A stretch of 64,000 nucleotides of DNA, from assembly GCF_040222385.1 (NCBI RefSeq), contig NZ_JAVKDF010000028.1, positions 115,519-179,518 on the forward strand, written 5' to 3'. The notes under the pieces were generated by a model. That model was not told the origin of the DNA. It worked only from the letters and a program-made list of their open reading frames with translations, and ran no database searches. This DNA comes from Imperialibacter sp040222385 (GTDB lineage Bacteria; Bacteroidota; Bacteroidia; Cytophagales; Cyclobacteriaceae). The translations under genes were made by a program, and so were the position numbers. Below are positions 50,424-59,180 of the stretch, one piece after another (position 1 is the first letter of the stretch; each line of letters starts with the position of its first letter).

Positions 50424-51371
50424 TCACTCCACAATCTCTTCAATGTGGTAAAAGGGTCGTTGCTTGGTTTCAAGATATATTCGTGAAATGTACTCTCCAA
50501 TTATGCCTAATGAAAGCAGTTGGATTCCCCCCAGGAAATAGATGGGAAGGGTAATGGAAGCCCAACCAGGCACGTTTTTATCGGCGATGACCACGTAGAC
50601 TACCCATAAAGCTGCCAGTAAACTGCCAGCAAACACGATTATCCCAACATTGGTGATGATTTTTAAAGGATAGTTGGTGAATGACGTGATGCCATTTGCC
50701 GCCAGCTTCATCATTTTCCAGAGTGGGTATTTTGACTCTCCTCCGTTTCTTTTTTTTCGGCTATAAGTAACGGAACTGGAAGGGTAACCCATCTGCGGAA
50801 AAACACCTCTTAAGAACAGATTGACCTCTTTGTATTTGCTAAACTCTTTTAGAACCGTGTTGGAAACCAGCCTGAAATCTGCATGATTGTCTATAATGGG
50901 GACGCCCATTTGCTGCATCAGTTGATAGAAAAGTGAGGCGGTACCCTTTTTGAAAAGAGTATCGCTGTCCCGGTTACTTCGTACCCCATACACAATTTGC
51001 TTCCCGTTGCAGAAATGACGGACCATTTCTGGCATCACCTCTATATCGTCCTGAAGATCTGCGTCGATGCTGATGCAGCAATCCACCTTGTCGGTCACGT
51101 AGTGCAGGCCAGCCAGCAAGGCTGCTTGATGGCCAACATTGTGGGCCAGTTTGATGATGCGGGTATTCTTGTCTCGCCGGGTTTGAATAGGGCTGTAAGT
51201 GTTGTCGGTGCTGCCATCGTCCACCAAAACAATATAGCTGTCTGGTGAAATTTGTTTTTCTGACACCATTGTCTTCAAAATGGCCCGCAACGTCGAAAGA
51301 GAGTCAATGATGACGTCCTGCTCATTGTAGCATGGAACCACGATGGCCAGTATTGGTTGCGAAGGAGTCAT
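50424..51371 (-). CDS. GT2 polyprenyl-phosphate glycosyltransferase (GtrB/ArnC-like)
   Basis: The protein has 315 residues. The GT-A domain shows VPCYNEQDVI, LVDDGSTDNT, HNVGHQAALLAGL and the metal site ISIDADLQDDIEVMPEMV. YSRKKRNGGESKYPLWKM precedes two C-terminal TM helices (ITNVGIIVFAGSLLAALWVVYV; SITLPIYFLGGIQLLSLGIIGEY). This is the layout of enzymes that load a hexose or similar sugar onto undecaprenyl phosphate on the cytoplasmic face. It pairs functionally with the ArnT-like enzyme next door, which is inference from proximity. Confidence 0.93.
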   Translation of the reverse strand: MTPSQPILAIVVPCYNEQDVIIDSLSTLRAILKTMVSEKQISPDSYIVLVDDGSTDNTYSPIQTRRDKNTRIIKLAHNVGHQAALLAGLHYVTDKVDCCISIDADLQDDIEVMPEMVRHFCNGKQIVYGVRSNRDSDTLFKKGTASLFYQLMQQMGVPIIDNHADFRLVSNTVLKEFSKYKEVNLFLRGVFPQMGYPSSSVTYSRKKRNGGESKYPLWKMMKLAANGITSFTNYPLKIITNVGIIVFAGSLLAALWVVYVVIADKNVPGWASITLPIYFLGGIQLLSLGIIGEYISRIYLETKQRPFYHIEEIVE

Positions 51372-51509
51372 TGATCGGAGACAATCGGAATACTTAACCC
51401 AACAATGTTATGAAATACTCAAACGGATGTATTGACCTGATTTTGAAGAAATTGTTAAGAAATCATTCAGTTGGGGGTGTGGGGTGTATAATAGGATACT
51501 GTGTCTATT

Positions 51510-51590
51510 AGGGTTCTGATGCAACCTTATCCAAGCCCTGAAAGGGCCCGGGCGGAGTGAAATATCTGTAGGGTTAGGTGAAGACCCATT
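51510..51590. repeat. Hairpin-rich intergenic element, possibly REP-like
   Basis: It contains the hairpin GCCCT-GAA-AGGGC (51535-51547), a second GC-rich stretch CCGGGCGGAG, then GTGAAATATCTGTAG, with GGGTT at both ends. I recall similar GAAATATCTGTAG-type intergenic repeats from other Bacteroidota genomes, but no second copy is in the window to prove it is a repeat. Confidence 0.35.
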
Positions 51591-51610
51591 CTGAAATTCT
51601 GGTACGTGAT

Positions 51611-52567
51611 CTATTTAGCCGCCTTATTAATCACCCTCAACAATGACTTCGAACCCTTGGCATCACCTTGAATCTGCCAGATCATGATGCCGGAAGCCTT
51701 TTCCTTAGCCAAAGTCACCTTCTTTTTCATGGTAGGGATGCCATTGTAATAGAGAATCTTCCCATCAGGCATTGTCCATTCATCTTTCAGCTCTGATCCT
51801 TCGAACGTCTCCACAATCTTGCCGTAGCTCATGCTGATCGCTTTGGAAGTAAGCTCCGGGCCATAGCCGTAGCCATAAAACGGAACCCCAAGCGTCATTT
51901 TACCTTTTGGCACCTGGCGATCTTCTCCAAAATAGGTTAGATCGTCCACTGCGTGCTCATACAAGGCATGAGGGCCTGGTTTCTCCGGCCGCCAGGGGCC
52001 AGTGCGGTCGTAGCTCATTACATTGACAAAGTCGAACTGGGCAATCGCTTTGTCGGTAAGCTGGTCTTTGTAGTACACGGCAATGGCCGCTGTCATTAGT
52101 TTGTTTTTTGCCCTGAGCGCCTGCCCCAACTCAGTGACGAACGCTTCATAGTTTTCATCTATATTGGCGCTTTCGAGGTCGACGTCCAGCCCGTCCAGTC
52201 CATATTTGGTTACCTGCATCACGAGTGACTCAATGAATTTGCTCCTCTGGCCATCTTCAAGCAGGGCCTGGTACTGCGGCTGGTGGCTACCGCCCCCGAT
52301 GGAAAAGAGTACTTTTACATTGCGTTTGTGAGCTGCTTCAACGAACGGGACCAAGCCGGATAAATCATTGACAAAGTTCCCTTCCGTGTCTGGATTTAGA
52401 AACCATAGGTTCACGTGGGTGAGTTGTTTGAACGGAACGGTTTTCACCTCCCCAGTTTGCGCCGCTTGTAGCGAATAGTAGCCAACTACCCTGAATTCAC
52501 TCTGAGCGCTGGCGATTGTGCTGAGGAGCAAGAACTGTAGAAACAAGACAAATGAGTTTACTCGCAT
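51611..52567 (-). CDS. Secreted GH18 chitinase-like protein
   Basis: The protein has 318 residues with signal peptide FVLFLQFLLLSTIASAQ. The GH18 barrel shows FRVVGYYSLQ, VKVLFSIGGGS, the catalytic DGLDVDLES (DxxDxDxE complete), FVNVMSYDRTGPW, KMTLGVPFYGYGY and a final SGIMIWQIQGD. All key residues for substrate-assisted hydrolysis of beta-1,4-GlcNAc links are present. There is no binding module or T9SS tag. The substrate is probably chitin or an N-glycan core. Single gene. Confidence 0.93.
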   Translation of the reverse strand: MRVNSFVLFLQFLLLSTIASAQSEFRVVGYYSLQAAQTGEVKTVPFKQLTHVNLWFLNPDTEGNFVNDLSGLVPFVEAAHKRNVKVLFSIGGGSHQPQYQALLEDGQRSKFIESLVMQVTKYGLDGLDVDLESANIDENYEAFVTELGQALRAKNKLMTAAIAVYYKDQLTDKAIAQFDFVNVMSYDRTGPWRPEKPGPHALYEHAVDDLTYFGEDRQVPKGKMTLGVPFYGYGYGPELTSKAISMSYGKIVETFEGSELKDEWTMPDGKILYYNGIPTMKKKVTLAKEKASGIMIWQIQGDAKGSKSLLRVINKAAK

Positions 52568-52678
52568 AGCTAGAGGATGTTATTTTTCCGAAGGTAGGGT
52601 TTCCCTTCAAATGAACCGGCCTACAATACGTCAATGGTAAGGTGGGGGTAGGGAATGGTGATCAATGAAAACAATAAA

Positions 52679-53092
52679 TCATAGTGAAGCAATGCGGTCC
52701 CCTACTTTGTCAATGACAACAGCCCAGTGAGTCTTCATTTCTGCTCTTTGGCTTTCGCTGATCAACTGATCCTGATGAAACGAAATAGTTGACTTTTTAC
52801 CCGCAGGAATAACCCTGATCTGCAACATAGAAAAATGTTCCCAGCCAGGTTTCTTCCATTTCATGCGCAAATGAGACCCTTCTTTCAAAGTAGTAACAAG
52901 CCCTTCCATCCCCTCCGGGCTGTTGACAGACACTTGAAAGGGAAGTTCGCTTACGTCCCCAAACCAAAGCCGAACACCTTCTCCCGAAAGGAGGAAGGCC
53001 CAAAGCCTCGCAGCCTCTACAGGGAGTGTTTTCCGAACGCCGATCTGAAAACCAGCGTCTTTAGTTAGTCCTACGGGCGTGCGTTTACTCAT
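52679..53092 (-). CDS. SRPBCC / AHSA1-like protein (second)
   Basis: The protein has 137 residues and the AHSA1-type START-like fold: FQIGVRKTLPVEAARLWAFLLSGEGVRLWFG, LRMKWKKPGWEHFSMLQIRVIPAG, KSTISFHQDQL, then a long C-terminal helix (SQRAEMKTHWAVVIDKVGDRI). Such proteins bind hydrophobic ligands. It follows another SRPBCC gene by 20 bp, and both sit downstream of a WYL regulator. Confidence 0.82.
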   Translation of the reverse strand: MSKRTPVGLTKDAGFQIGVRKTLPVEAARLWAFLLSGEGVRLWFGDVSELPFQVSVNSPEGMEGLVTTLKEGSHLRMKWKKPGWEHFSMLQIRVIPAGKKSTISFHQDQLISESQRAEMKTHWAVVIDKVGDRIASL

Positions 53093-53112
53093 ATCCTTTG
53101 TGCAAAGCTCAT

Positions 53113-53535
53113 TCAGCTAGCAAGCAAACTTTCAACCCTGGGAGACAGCACATCGCTCCATTTTGACTGAGAGTGCTTAAATCGCTCGCTTACTTCCATA
53201 AAGTTTTCAATGGTAATGCTGAGTTCAGTCTCATTGCCAATGTCGGATAACTCATAGGTAATGTGGATGTAGTTCTGTGGGACGTTGGCCAGTCCGGCAT
53301 TGGCATCAAAAGTGGAAAACTTAACCCTGACACCTTTCTCATATTCGAGGATGTCTCCAGACCTGAAGGTTGCGCATCTTTCGAGTGAATCAGCCGCTTC
53401 ATCCGTGCTCAGTTTAGCCATCTCACAATTGTTAGCATATTGGTCGATCAGGGTAGGGCAGACGAGCGACTGCCAAACATTTGAAACAGTGTTCGGGATG
53501 CGGTAGGTTCTTTTAATGGTAAGGCTGTGGTTCAT
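53113..53535 (-). CDS. SRPBCC-like protein (first)
   Basis: The protein has 140 residues from the ATG at 53535 (MNHSLTIKRTYRIPNTVSNVWQSL); an upstream ATG at 53577 would add 14 residues of poor fit. The fold signs are a first strand, the helix VSNVWQSLVCPTLIDQYA, the strand segment VRVKFSTF, NYIHITYELSDIGNETELSITIEN and a long last helix. It differs from its neighbour but shares the architecture, so the two may form a heterodimer or be an old duplication. The function is unknown. Confidence 0.75.
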   Translation of the reverse strand: MNHSLTIKRTYRIPNTVSNVWQSLVCPTLIDQYANNCEMAKLSTDEAADSLERCATFRSGDILEYEKGVRVKFSTFDANAGLANVPQNYIHITYELSDIGNETELSITIENFMEVSERFKHSQSKWSDVLSPRVESLLAS

Positions 53536-53579
53536 TTCTTTGCTATTTATATTCAAAGAAATTCCTCCTACTGACAACC

Positions 53580-54284
53580 CTATGTCATCGGATTTGAAAA
53601 ACTTTCAGGAAGATCTTTTATGTAGTCATCCAGGTTGATGTGATCCGGTTTTTTGAAGGGCTTTGTCGTGCATTCAAGCTTTTTTATTCGCACTACCCTA
53701 AAGTCCCGATAGTCGTTTCTTTTCCAGCACCAGGCGATCATGTGCCAGTCGAACATGTAGAACAAAAGACCAACAGGCTCCACCTCTCTGGTGCTGGTTT
53801 CAAGCCCTTTGTTTTCGTACGTCATTTTAAGCACCTGCTTGCTGCTGATAGCCGTTTGAATGATGGTGAGATACTGCGTATCAAGCATGTCGTGGTGCCA
53901 CTTAAGTACTCTGGTTTGCTCGTGCAGATGATCCACACCTTCCTTCTGGCTTCCCTTTAGTACTGCCTTTACTTTTTCGACGGCCGTTTTGCTGTGGCTG
54001 ATGATGGATTTGTCGGTAAACTGATCAGCCAGCGAAGCCATGAGTATCAACGCATTGGCTTCTTCATTGGTAAAGGAAACGGGAGGGAGGAAATAGCCGT
54101 CGGTAATAAAGTATCCCTTGTTGGGTTCGAAGCCCAGGGGCAGGCCCATGTCAGAAATTGCCCGCAGGTCACGAAATACTGTTCGCTCACTTTTGTCGAA
54201 CTTCTCGGCCAGCTGCTGAAGTGAGGTGTATTTTCTGGATTGGATATAAGTAACTACCCCAAAAAGCCGGTCTATTCTGTTCAT
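53580..54284 (-). CDS. YafY-type HTH/WYL transcriptional regulator
   Basis: The protein has 234 residues. The N-terminal HTH_11 (RIDRLFGVVTYIQSRKYTSLQQLAEKFDKSERTVFRDLRAISDMGLPL) is followed by a WYL domain near 140-205 (QVLKMTYENKG, REVEPVGLLFYMFDWHMIAWCWKRNDYRDFRVVRIKKL). WYL regulators sense small molecules or single-stranded nucleic acid and often control the genes beside them. Here it heads a three-gene run with two SRPBCC proteins, which it probably regulates. Confidence 0.92.
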   Translation of the reverse strand: MNRIDRLFGVVTYIQSRKYTSLQQLAEKFDKSERTVFRDLRAISDMGLPLGFEPNKGYFITDGYFLPPVSFTNEEANALILMASLADQFTDKSIISHSKTAVEKVKAVLKGSQKEGVDHLHEQTRVLKWHHDMLDTQYLTIIQTAISSKQVLKMTYENKGLETSTREVEPVGLLFYMFDWHMIAWCWKRNDYRDFRVVRIKKLECTTKPFKKPDHINLDDYIKDLPESFSNPMT

Positions 54285-54371
54285 AGCTATGAAAAAGTGA
54301 ACGACAATTTAGGAATTTATCTTACCCCCTGCAATGCAAATATTGCCTGTAAATAGCGGCTAAGGAGACAG

Positions 54372-56024
54372 TTATTCCTTCAGTCCCTTATATGCATTAA
54401 TCAGCCCGTTGGTAGACGAATCGTGGCTGGTAACCGCACTACCGTTGAGTAGCTCTGGTAGAATCTGATTGGCCAATTGTTTGCCCAATTCTACTCCCCA
54501 CTGATCGAAGCTGTACACGTTCCAGATGATGCCCTGAACGAAGATTTTGTGCTCATAAAGGGCAATCAGCGACCCAAGCGCCCTCGGTGTTAGCTTCTTC
54601 ATCAGGAAGCTGTTGGTAGGTCGGTTGCCTCTGAAAATCTTGTAAGGGGTCAGCGCTTCAATATCTTCATCCGATTTGCCGGCCTTTTTCAATTCAGCAA
54701 TGACCTCTTCTCTGGTTTTTCCAATCATCAATGCCTCTGTTTGAGCAAAGAAGTTGGAGAGAAGCTTTTCCTGGTGGTCTCCCAAAGGGTTTTGGCTGTT
54801 GGCCGAAGCAATGAAGTCGCATGGGATCAGCTTCGTGCCCTGGTGGTAAAGCTGATAAAAAGCGTGCTGACCGTTGGTGCCGGGCTCTCCCCACACAATG
54901 GTGCCTGTTTCGTAGTTCACGTCCTTCTCATCACGCCCTACCGACTTGCCATTGCTCTCCATTTCACCCTGCTGCAGGAATTGCGCAAAGCGGTGCATGT
55001 ATTGGTCGTAGCATAGAATAGCCTGACTTTCTGCTTCAAAGAAGTTGTTGTACCACACACCAATCAAAGCAAGTATGGTGGGCAGGTTTTCCCCATGCGG
55101 AGCATTGAGGAAGTGATTGTCCATGGCATGAGCCCCCTCGTGCAGCTCCATAAAGTTGTCGAACCCAATGGCACAGGCGATGGACATACCAATGGCCGAC
55201 CAAAGTGAGTAACGGCCACCTACCCAATCCCAGAACTTGAACATGTTCTCTTCGGCAATACCAAACTGCACCACCTTCTCTGTGTTGGTAGAAAGGGCGA
55301 TGAAGTGGTTGCGTACGTATTTTTTGTCTTTACAGGCGGCCAGCAACCAGTCTCTTGCAGATTCTGCATTGGTGATTGTCTCCTGAGTAGTAAAGGTCTT
55401 AGAAGCAACTATAAACAGGGTAGTTTCTGGGTCTACCTTCTTGAGTGTCTGCAGTAAATGTGTACCGTCCACGTTCGATACGTAGTAGCTTTCGATGCCC
55501 TCTACCTGATAGGGTTTTAGTGACTCGGTGACCATGTAGGGGCCCAAATCAGAACCTCCAATGCCAATATTGACAACATGCCTGATAGCCTTGCCAGAAA
55601 ATCCTTTCAGTTCACCCGCATGTAGTTTTTCGGTGAAGGTCTTCATTTTTGCCAGCTCTGCATTCACGTCTTCCATCACGTTGTGCCCGTCAACAATAAT
55701 AGGTGTATTGCTTCGGTTGCGCAGGGCCACATGCAGAACAGAACGGCTTTCCGTTACGTTGATACACTCACCTGAATACATCTGTCTCTTGGCATCCTGT
55801 AGTTTTACCTGGTCGGCAAGCTCCAAAAGCAGGTTGAGTGTTTCTTCAGTGATGATGTTCTTGGAGAAATCAAAAAGAAGGTCTTCGAACTTCAAATGGA
55901 ATTTATCGAATCGGGAAAAATCCTTTTTAAAAAGATCCTTCATCTGTACTGGTTCCATCTGACCAAAATGGGCCTGAAGTTTCTTCCAGGCGTCAGTGGT
56001 GGTGGGGTTTATCTTAGGGAGCAT
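54372..56024 (-). CDS. pgi: Glucose-6-phosphate isomerase
   Basis: The protein has 550 residues, full length for bacterial PGI. Conserved blocks are HVVNIGIGGSDLGPYMV, the PGI signature FIVASKTFTTQETITNAESA, WDWVGGRYSLWSAIG, GEPGTNGQHAFYQLYHQGT and YSFDQWGVELGKQLA. The catalytic Glu in GEPGTN and the His in GQHAF are present. It interconverts glucose-6-phosphate and fructose-6-phosphate in glycolysis and gluconeogenesis in the cytoplasm. It is a single gene, downstream of the exported aminotransferase gene on the same strand with a ~200-bp gap. Confidence 0.98.
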   Translation of the reverse strand: MLPKINPTTTDAWKKLQAHFGQMEPVQMKDLFKKDFSRFDKFHLKFEDLLFDFSKNIITEETLNLLLELADQVKLQDAKRQMYSGECINVTESRSVLHVALRNRSNTPIIVDGHNVMEDVNAELAKMKTFTEKLHAGELKGFSGKAIRHVVNIGIGGSDLGPYMVTESLKPYQVEGIESYYVSNVDGTHLLQTLKKVDPETTLFIVASKTFTTQETITNAESARDWLLAACKDKKYVRNHFIALSTNTEKVVQFGIAEENMFKFWDWVGGRYSLWSAIGMSIACAIGFDNFMELHEGAHAMDNHFLNAPHGENLPTILALIGVWYNNFFEAESQAILCYDQYMHRFAQFLQQGEMESNGKSVGRDEKDVNYETGTIVWGEPGTNGQHAFYQLYHQGTKLIPCDFIASANSQNPLGDHQEKLLSNFFAQTEALMIGKTREEVIAELKKAGKSDEDIEALTPYKIFRGNRPTNSFLMKKLTPRALGSLIALYEHKIFVQGIIWNVYSFDQWGVELGKQLANQILPELLNGSAVTSHDSSTNGLINAYKGLKE

Positions 56025-56221
56025 TTTTTGTCAATAGTCAAAAAAACAGAGGCAAACATTGCGATAATTCCAGTGATTTTCAACTGCCGCCGCAATCGCA
56101 TATAGCGCAAAGTGCCTTTATGTGTCATCGAAAACGTTTGAAATGACTTAAAAAAAACTGAAAAAAGATTGAATGTGGCAGGGCAGATTGCCCGCCGCAC
56201 AGTTATATGCAAATTTTTCAG

Positions 56222-57388
56222 CTACACCACCTGGGCCAGGGCCTTGTTGAAAGCCTCCATTTCGTCTTTGCGCCCTATGCTCACCCGGCACCAGTCCTGA
56301 TTTTTAAAATTCCAGGATCTTACCAGCACGCCTTTTTCTTTCATGCGGCTGAGAAAAGTGCTGCCATTCATGTCGATGGGGAACATGGCAAAGTTGGTGA
56401 AAGAAGGGATGACGCTGGCACCAACGGCCTTCAGGCCTTTGTATAGCAGCTGTTTGGATTCTTCTGTTTGCTGAACACTCATGCTTAGGAACGCTTTATC
56501 ATCCACCGAAGCTGTCGCTGCCAGAACCGCTGGTCTGGATAGGTCAAACCCGCCGGTGGAGAATGGTTTCATTTTGGCCAGCAGGTCTGGCTTGGCCACG
56601 CAATAGCCCACCCTTAAGCCTGCGAATCCATGCACCTTGGAGAAGGTTTTGCAAACAATGACATTCTTGCCTTGCTGCACACAGGAAATCGTACTCGCTG
56701 TCAACCCTTCAGGGTGATAGTCGATATAAGCTTCGTCAACAAAAACAGGAGCTTTGCTGCTAATGGAATTACAGAAATCCCTCATCTCCTGTCCCGATAC
56801 CTGGGTGCCAGTAGGATTCATTGGGTTCACTGTATACACCAGTGATGTTTTTGCATTTACGGCGTCGGCCATTTTGCCCAGTTGTTGTTTCAGACCGCTG
56901 TCGACGTCAACCTTCACCAGCTTGCCTCCCACACCTTCGGCGTATTTTGGCAGGCTGTCGAAAGTAGGATGAGAAATCACGATCTCACCGCCTTTCATCC
57001 CAAAGGCAGCACCAGCGGCCATTAGCAGTTGAGTGGAGCCGGCGCCAAGCAAAATATGATCTTCTGAAACACCCTCGTACGCAGCGATTTTTCTTTGTAG
57101 TTCTGCTCTTTCGTCGAAAGGATACATGTAGCTGTCTTTCAACGAAGCTGTGATAGCAGCTTTCGCTTTTTCCGAAGGGCCGAACGGGTTCTCGTTGGCA
57201 AAAAGCCTTGCTTTTACGCCTTCTTGCCCCTTGAAATAATAGAATGCCCTTTCTTCATCCGTCATCGAAAGGAACTCGGCACTGTAAGAGGGAGACTTAG
57301 CAAAAAGAGAAGGAATATTGATGAAAGCGGCGGAAGCAGCCAGCGTGCCGGCTTTTAGTGCTTGCCGGCGAGTGAGGGAAGTTTTCAT
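56222..57388 (-). CDS. Exported HisC-like PLP aminotransferase with Tat-type signal
   Basis: The protein has 388 residues from the ATG at 57388; the frame runs 48 bp further upstream but adds no sensible leader. The N-terminus is MKTSLTRRQALKAGTLAASAAFINI, a twin-arginine signal. The enzyme is fold-type I class II, with LFANENPFGPSEKA, GAGSTQLLMAA, the PLP-contact NPMNPTG, DEAYIDYHP, and the Schiff-base lysine in KTFSKVHGFAGLRVGY. It therefore resembles histidinol-phosphate aminotransferase but is predicted to be exported already folded with its cofactor. No his genes are nearby. The substrate is unknown. Confidence 0.88.
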   Translation of the reverse strand: MKTSLTRRQALKAGTLAASAAFINIPSLFAKSPSYSAEFLSMTDEERAFYYFKGQEGVKARLFANENPFGPSEKAKAAITASLKDSYMYPFDERAELQRKIAAYEGVSEDHILLGAGSTQLLMAAGAAFGMKGGEIVISHPTFDSLPKYAEGVGGKLVKVDVDSGLKQQLGKMADAVNAKTSLVYTVNPMNPTGTQVSGQEMRDFCNSISSKAPVFVDEAYIDYHPEGLTASTISCVQQGKNVIVCKTFSKVHGFAGLRVGYCVAKPDLLAKMKPFSTGGFDLSRPAVLAATASVDDKAFLSMSVQQTEESKQLLYKGLKAVGASVIPSFTNFAMFPIDMNGSTFLSRMKEKGVLVRSWNFKNQDWCRVSIGRKDEMEAFNKALAQVV

Positions 57389-57503
57389 AGGTAGTGTTGT
57401 TTGATACAATTTAGGGAATTGTTTTGAACATGTCATGACAGATTACACCTACCAGAACAAAAAGACAAAAACAAAAAAACAATTCTGAAAATCTGAAAGA
57501 CAA

Positions 57504-57588
57504 CGTCATTTCGAGCGACGATGGAGGGAGAAATCTCCCAGACCTTGCAGCATGTCAGGGGGATTTCTCCCTCACGGTCGAAATGACG
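57504..57588. repeat. Large inverted repeat, probably a dispersed Bacteroidota element
   Basis: Two pairs of perfect arms are nested: CGTCATTTCGA (57504-57514) with TCGAAATGACG (57578-57588), and GAGGGAGAAATC (57524-57535) with GATTTCTCCCTC (57562-57573). The whole 85-bp unit forms a cruciform or long RNA hairpin. GTCATTTCGA...GAGAAATC elements are known to me as common intergenic repeats in this phylum. It may also end transcription from the M20 gene upstream. Confidence 0.75.
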
Positions 57589-57612
57589 GCTTTTTGGCAG
57601 CCTTTTTTTGTT

Positions 57613-59040
57613 TTACTCTTTCCCAATTGGCGGAGGCCCCTCGATCATCGGCGTGTACACATGATCGCCTTTTCTTTCTTTGAATTCTTTTTTCATTGCT
57701 TCCACCTTTTTTGGGTCTTCAAACAAGTCAATGGCGGACATAGAAAGGGCCTTGGCTGCATGAATCATTCCCTTGTGGCCAATGGACATTCCGCCGCAAG
57801 CCACCACAGCCCATGAGTGCCACGGCGTGCCGTCAGGTGCCGTGGCTACGGTGAGGCGGGCAACAGGCACCACCCAGCTTACGTCACCTACATCGGTAGA
57901 TCCGCCACCTGGGTGTTCGAGGGTTTCCTCCATGGGCTCTATTTTGCTATTCAGTCCAATTTGTGGCTTTCCTGTAGCCTCCTGAATCTTTTTGGCATAG
58001 TCTGTCTCTTCAGCTGTGTATGTGATCGGGCCCAGCAACTCAAGGTTCTTTTGAATAACTGACCCACCACTTCGGTTGACAAGCACTTCGTAAATACCCG
58101 ACACCAGGTTGATCTTGTAATCAACATTGGCCAGAATAGCTGCACCTTCTGCCATGGCCCTTACCCGCTGGTATACCTCGTTCATTCCTTCTCTTTTGTC
58201 GTCACGCACCCTCACCCAAATGCGGGAGTAGTCGGGCACTACATTCACCACCTGGCCACCATCCTGAATGTGGTAGTGGATGCGCACGGTAGGTTTGATG
58301 TGCTCCCGGTAGGAGTTGATACCATGTGCGTACAGTTCAAGTGCATCGGAAGCGCTGCGGCCATTCCACGGATCGCCGGAAGCGTGAGCAGCCTGACCAA
58401 AAAACTCGACGGTAAAGTCGACCAGGGCCAGTCCGCTTTGCACAGCCGTTTTGGTTTCGGCGCCAGGGTGCCAATCGAGGCAGGCGTCAAGGTCATCGAA
58501 AAGACCAGCTTTGGCCATCCATATTTTGCCGAAGAATTTCTCTTCCGCAGGAGTGCCGAAAAATTTGATAGTGCCCTTAAGCTTACCCTGTGCCATCAGG
58601 TCTTTTACCGCAACGGCGGCTCCGAGGCTGGCTGTACCAAACAGGTTATGTCCACAGCCGTGGCCCGGCTTGCCTTCATGTAAAGGACTTTTATAAGGTA
58701 CAGTGTTCTGCGAAAGTCCTGGCAGTGCATCGAATTCACCGAGAATACCGATGACGGGGCTTCCGCTGCCATAGGTCGCAATAAATGCGGTTGGAATGCC
58801 GGCTACTCCACGCTCGACTGTGAAGCCGTTGGCTTCCGCATAGTCGGCCAGTAGGTCGGCCGATACCGTTTCCTGAAAAGCGATTTCCTCTGCCGCCCAT
58901 ATTTTGTCGCTGATGGTGGTGAGCTCTGAGGTGCGGCCCTCAATGTCTTTGATGGCGGCAGTTTTGCTCGCACTTAGTTTTTGAGCGTGGGCATTGATGG
59001 CAATAGCGCAGGCGAGTAGTAATAGTAATCTTTTGGTCAT
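57613..59040 (-). CDS. Exported M20 family amidohydrolase (AbgB-like)
   Basis: The protein has 475 residues with signal peptide RLLLLLACAIAINAHAQ. It belongs to the M20D group related to p-aminobenzoyl-glutamate hydrolase subunit B. Metal and catalytic motifs seen are GHGCGHNLFGTASLGAAVA, FGTPAEEKFFGK and CLDWHPGAET, and a dimerisation domain contains FFGQAAHASGDPWNGRSASDA. It ends with GGGSTDVGDVSWVVP and PWHSWAVVACGGMSIGHKG. It should hydrolyse an N-acyl or amide-linked amino acid or dipeptide in the periplasm. The downstream exported aminotransferase could use an amino acid released by it, which is inference. Confidence 0.92.
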   Translation of the reverse strand: MTKRLLLLLACAIAINAHAQKLSASKTAAIKDIEGRTSELTTISDKIWAAEEIAFQETVSADLLADYAEANGFTVERGVAGIPTAFIATYGSGSPVIGILGEFDALPGLSQNTVPYKSPLHEGKPGHGCGHNLFGTASLGAAVAVKDLMAQGKLKGTIKFFGTPAEEKFFGKIWMAKAGLFDDLDACLDWHPGAETKTAVQSGLALVDFTVEFFGQAAHASGDPWNGRSASDALELYAHGINSYREHIKPTVRIHYHIQDGGQVVNVVPDYSRIWVRVRDDKREGMNEVYQRVRAMAEGAAILANVDYKINLVSGIYEVLVNRSGGSVIQKNLELLGPITYTAEETDYAKKIQEATGKPQIGLNSKIEPMEETLEHPGGGSTDVGDVSWVVPVARLTVATAPDGTPWHSWAVVACGGMSIGHKGMIHAAKALSMSAIDLFEDPKKVEAMKKEFKERKGDHVYTPMIEGPPPIGKE

Positions 59041-59180
59041 ACAAGAGAAGTTTGGAAGTTGGAAATGGAAAACGAAGGATGATAAGGGTATAGCAAAGTC
59101 AATTAAAGAAAAAAAGCGGAAGGTTGGAAGGAGAGTTTTGTTAAAGGCGACCCCGATTCCGCCTGAAGCTTTTAATCGCT

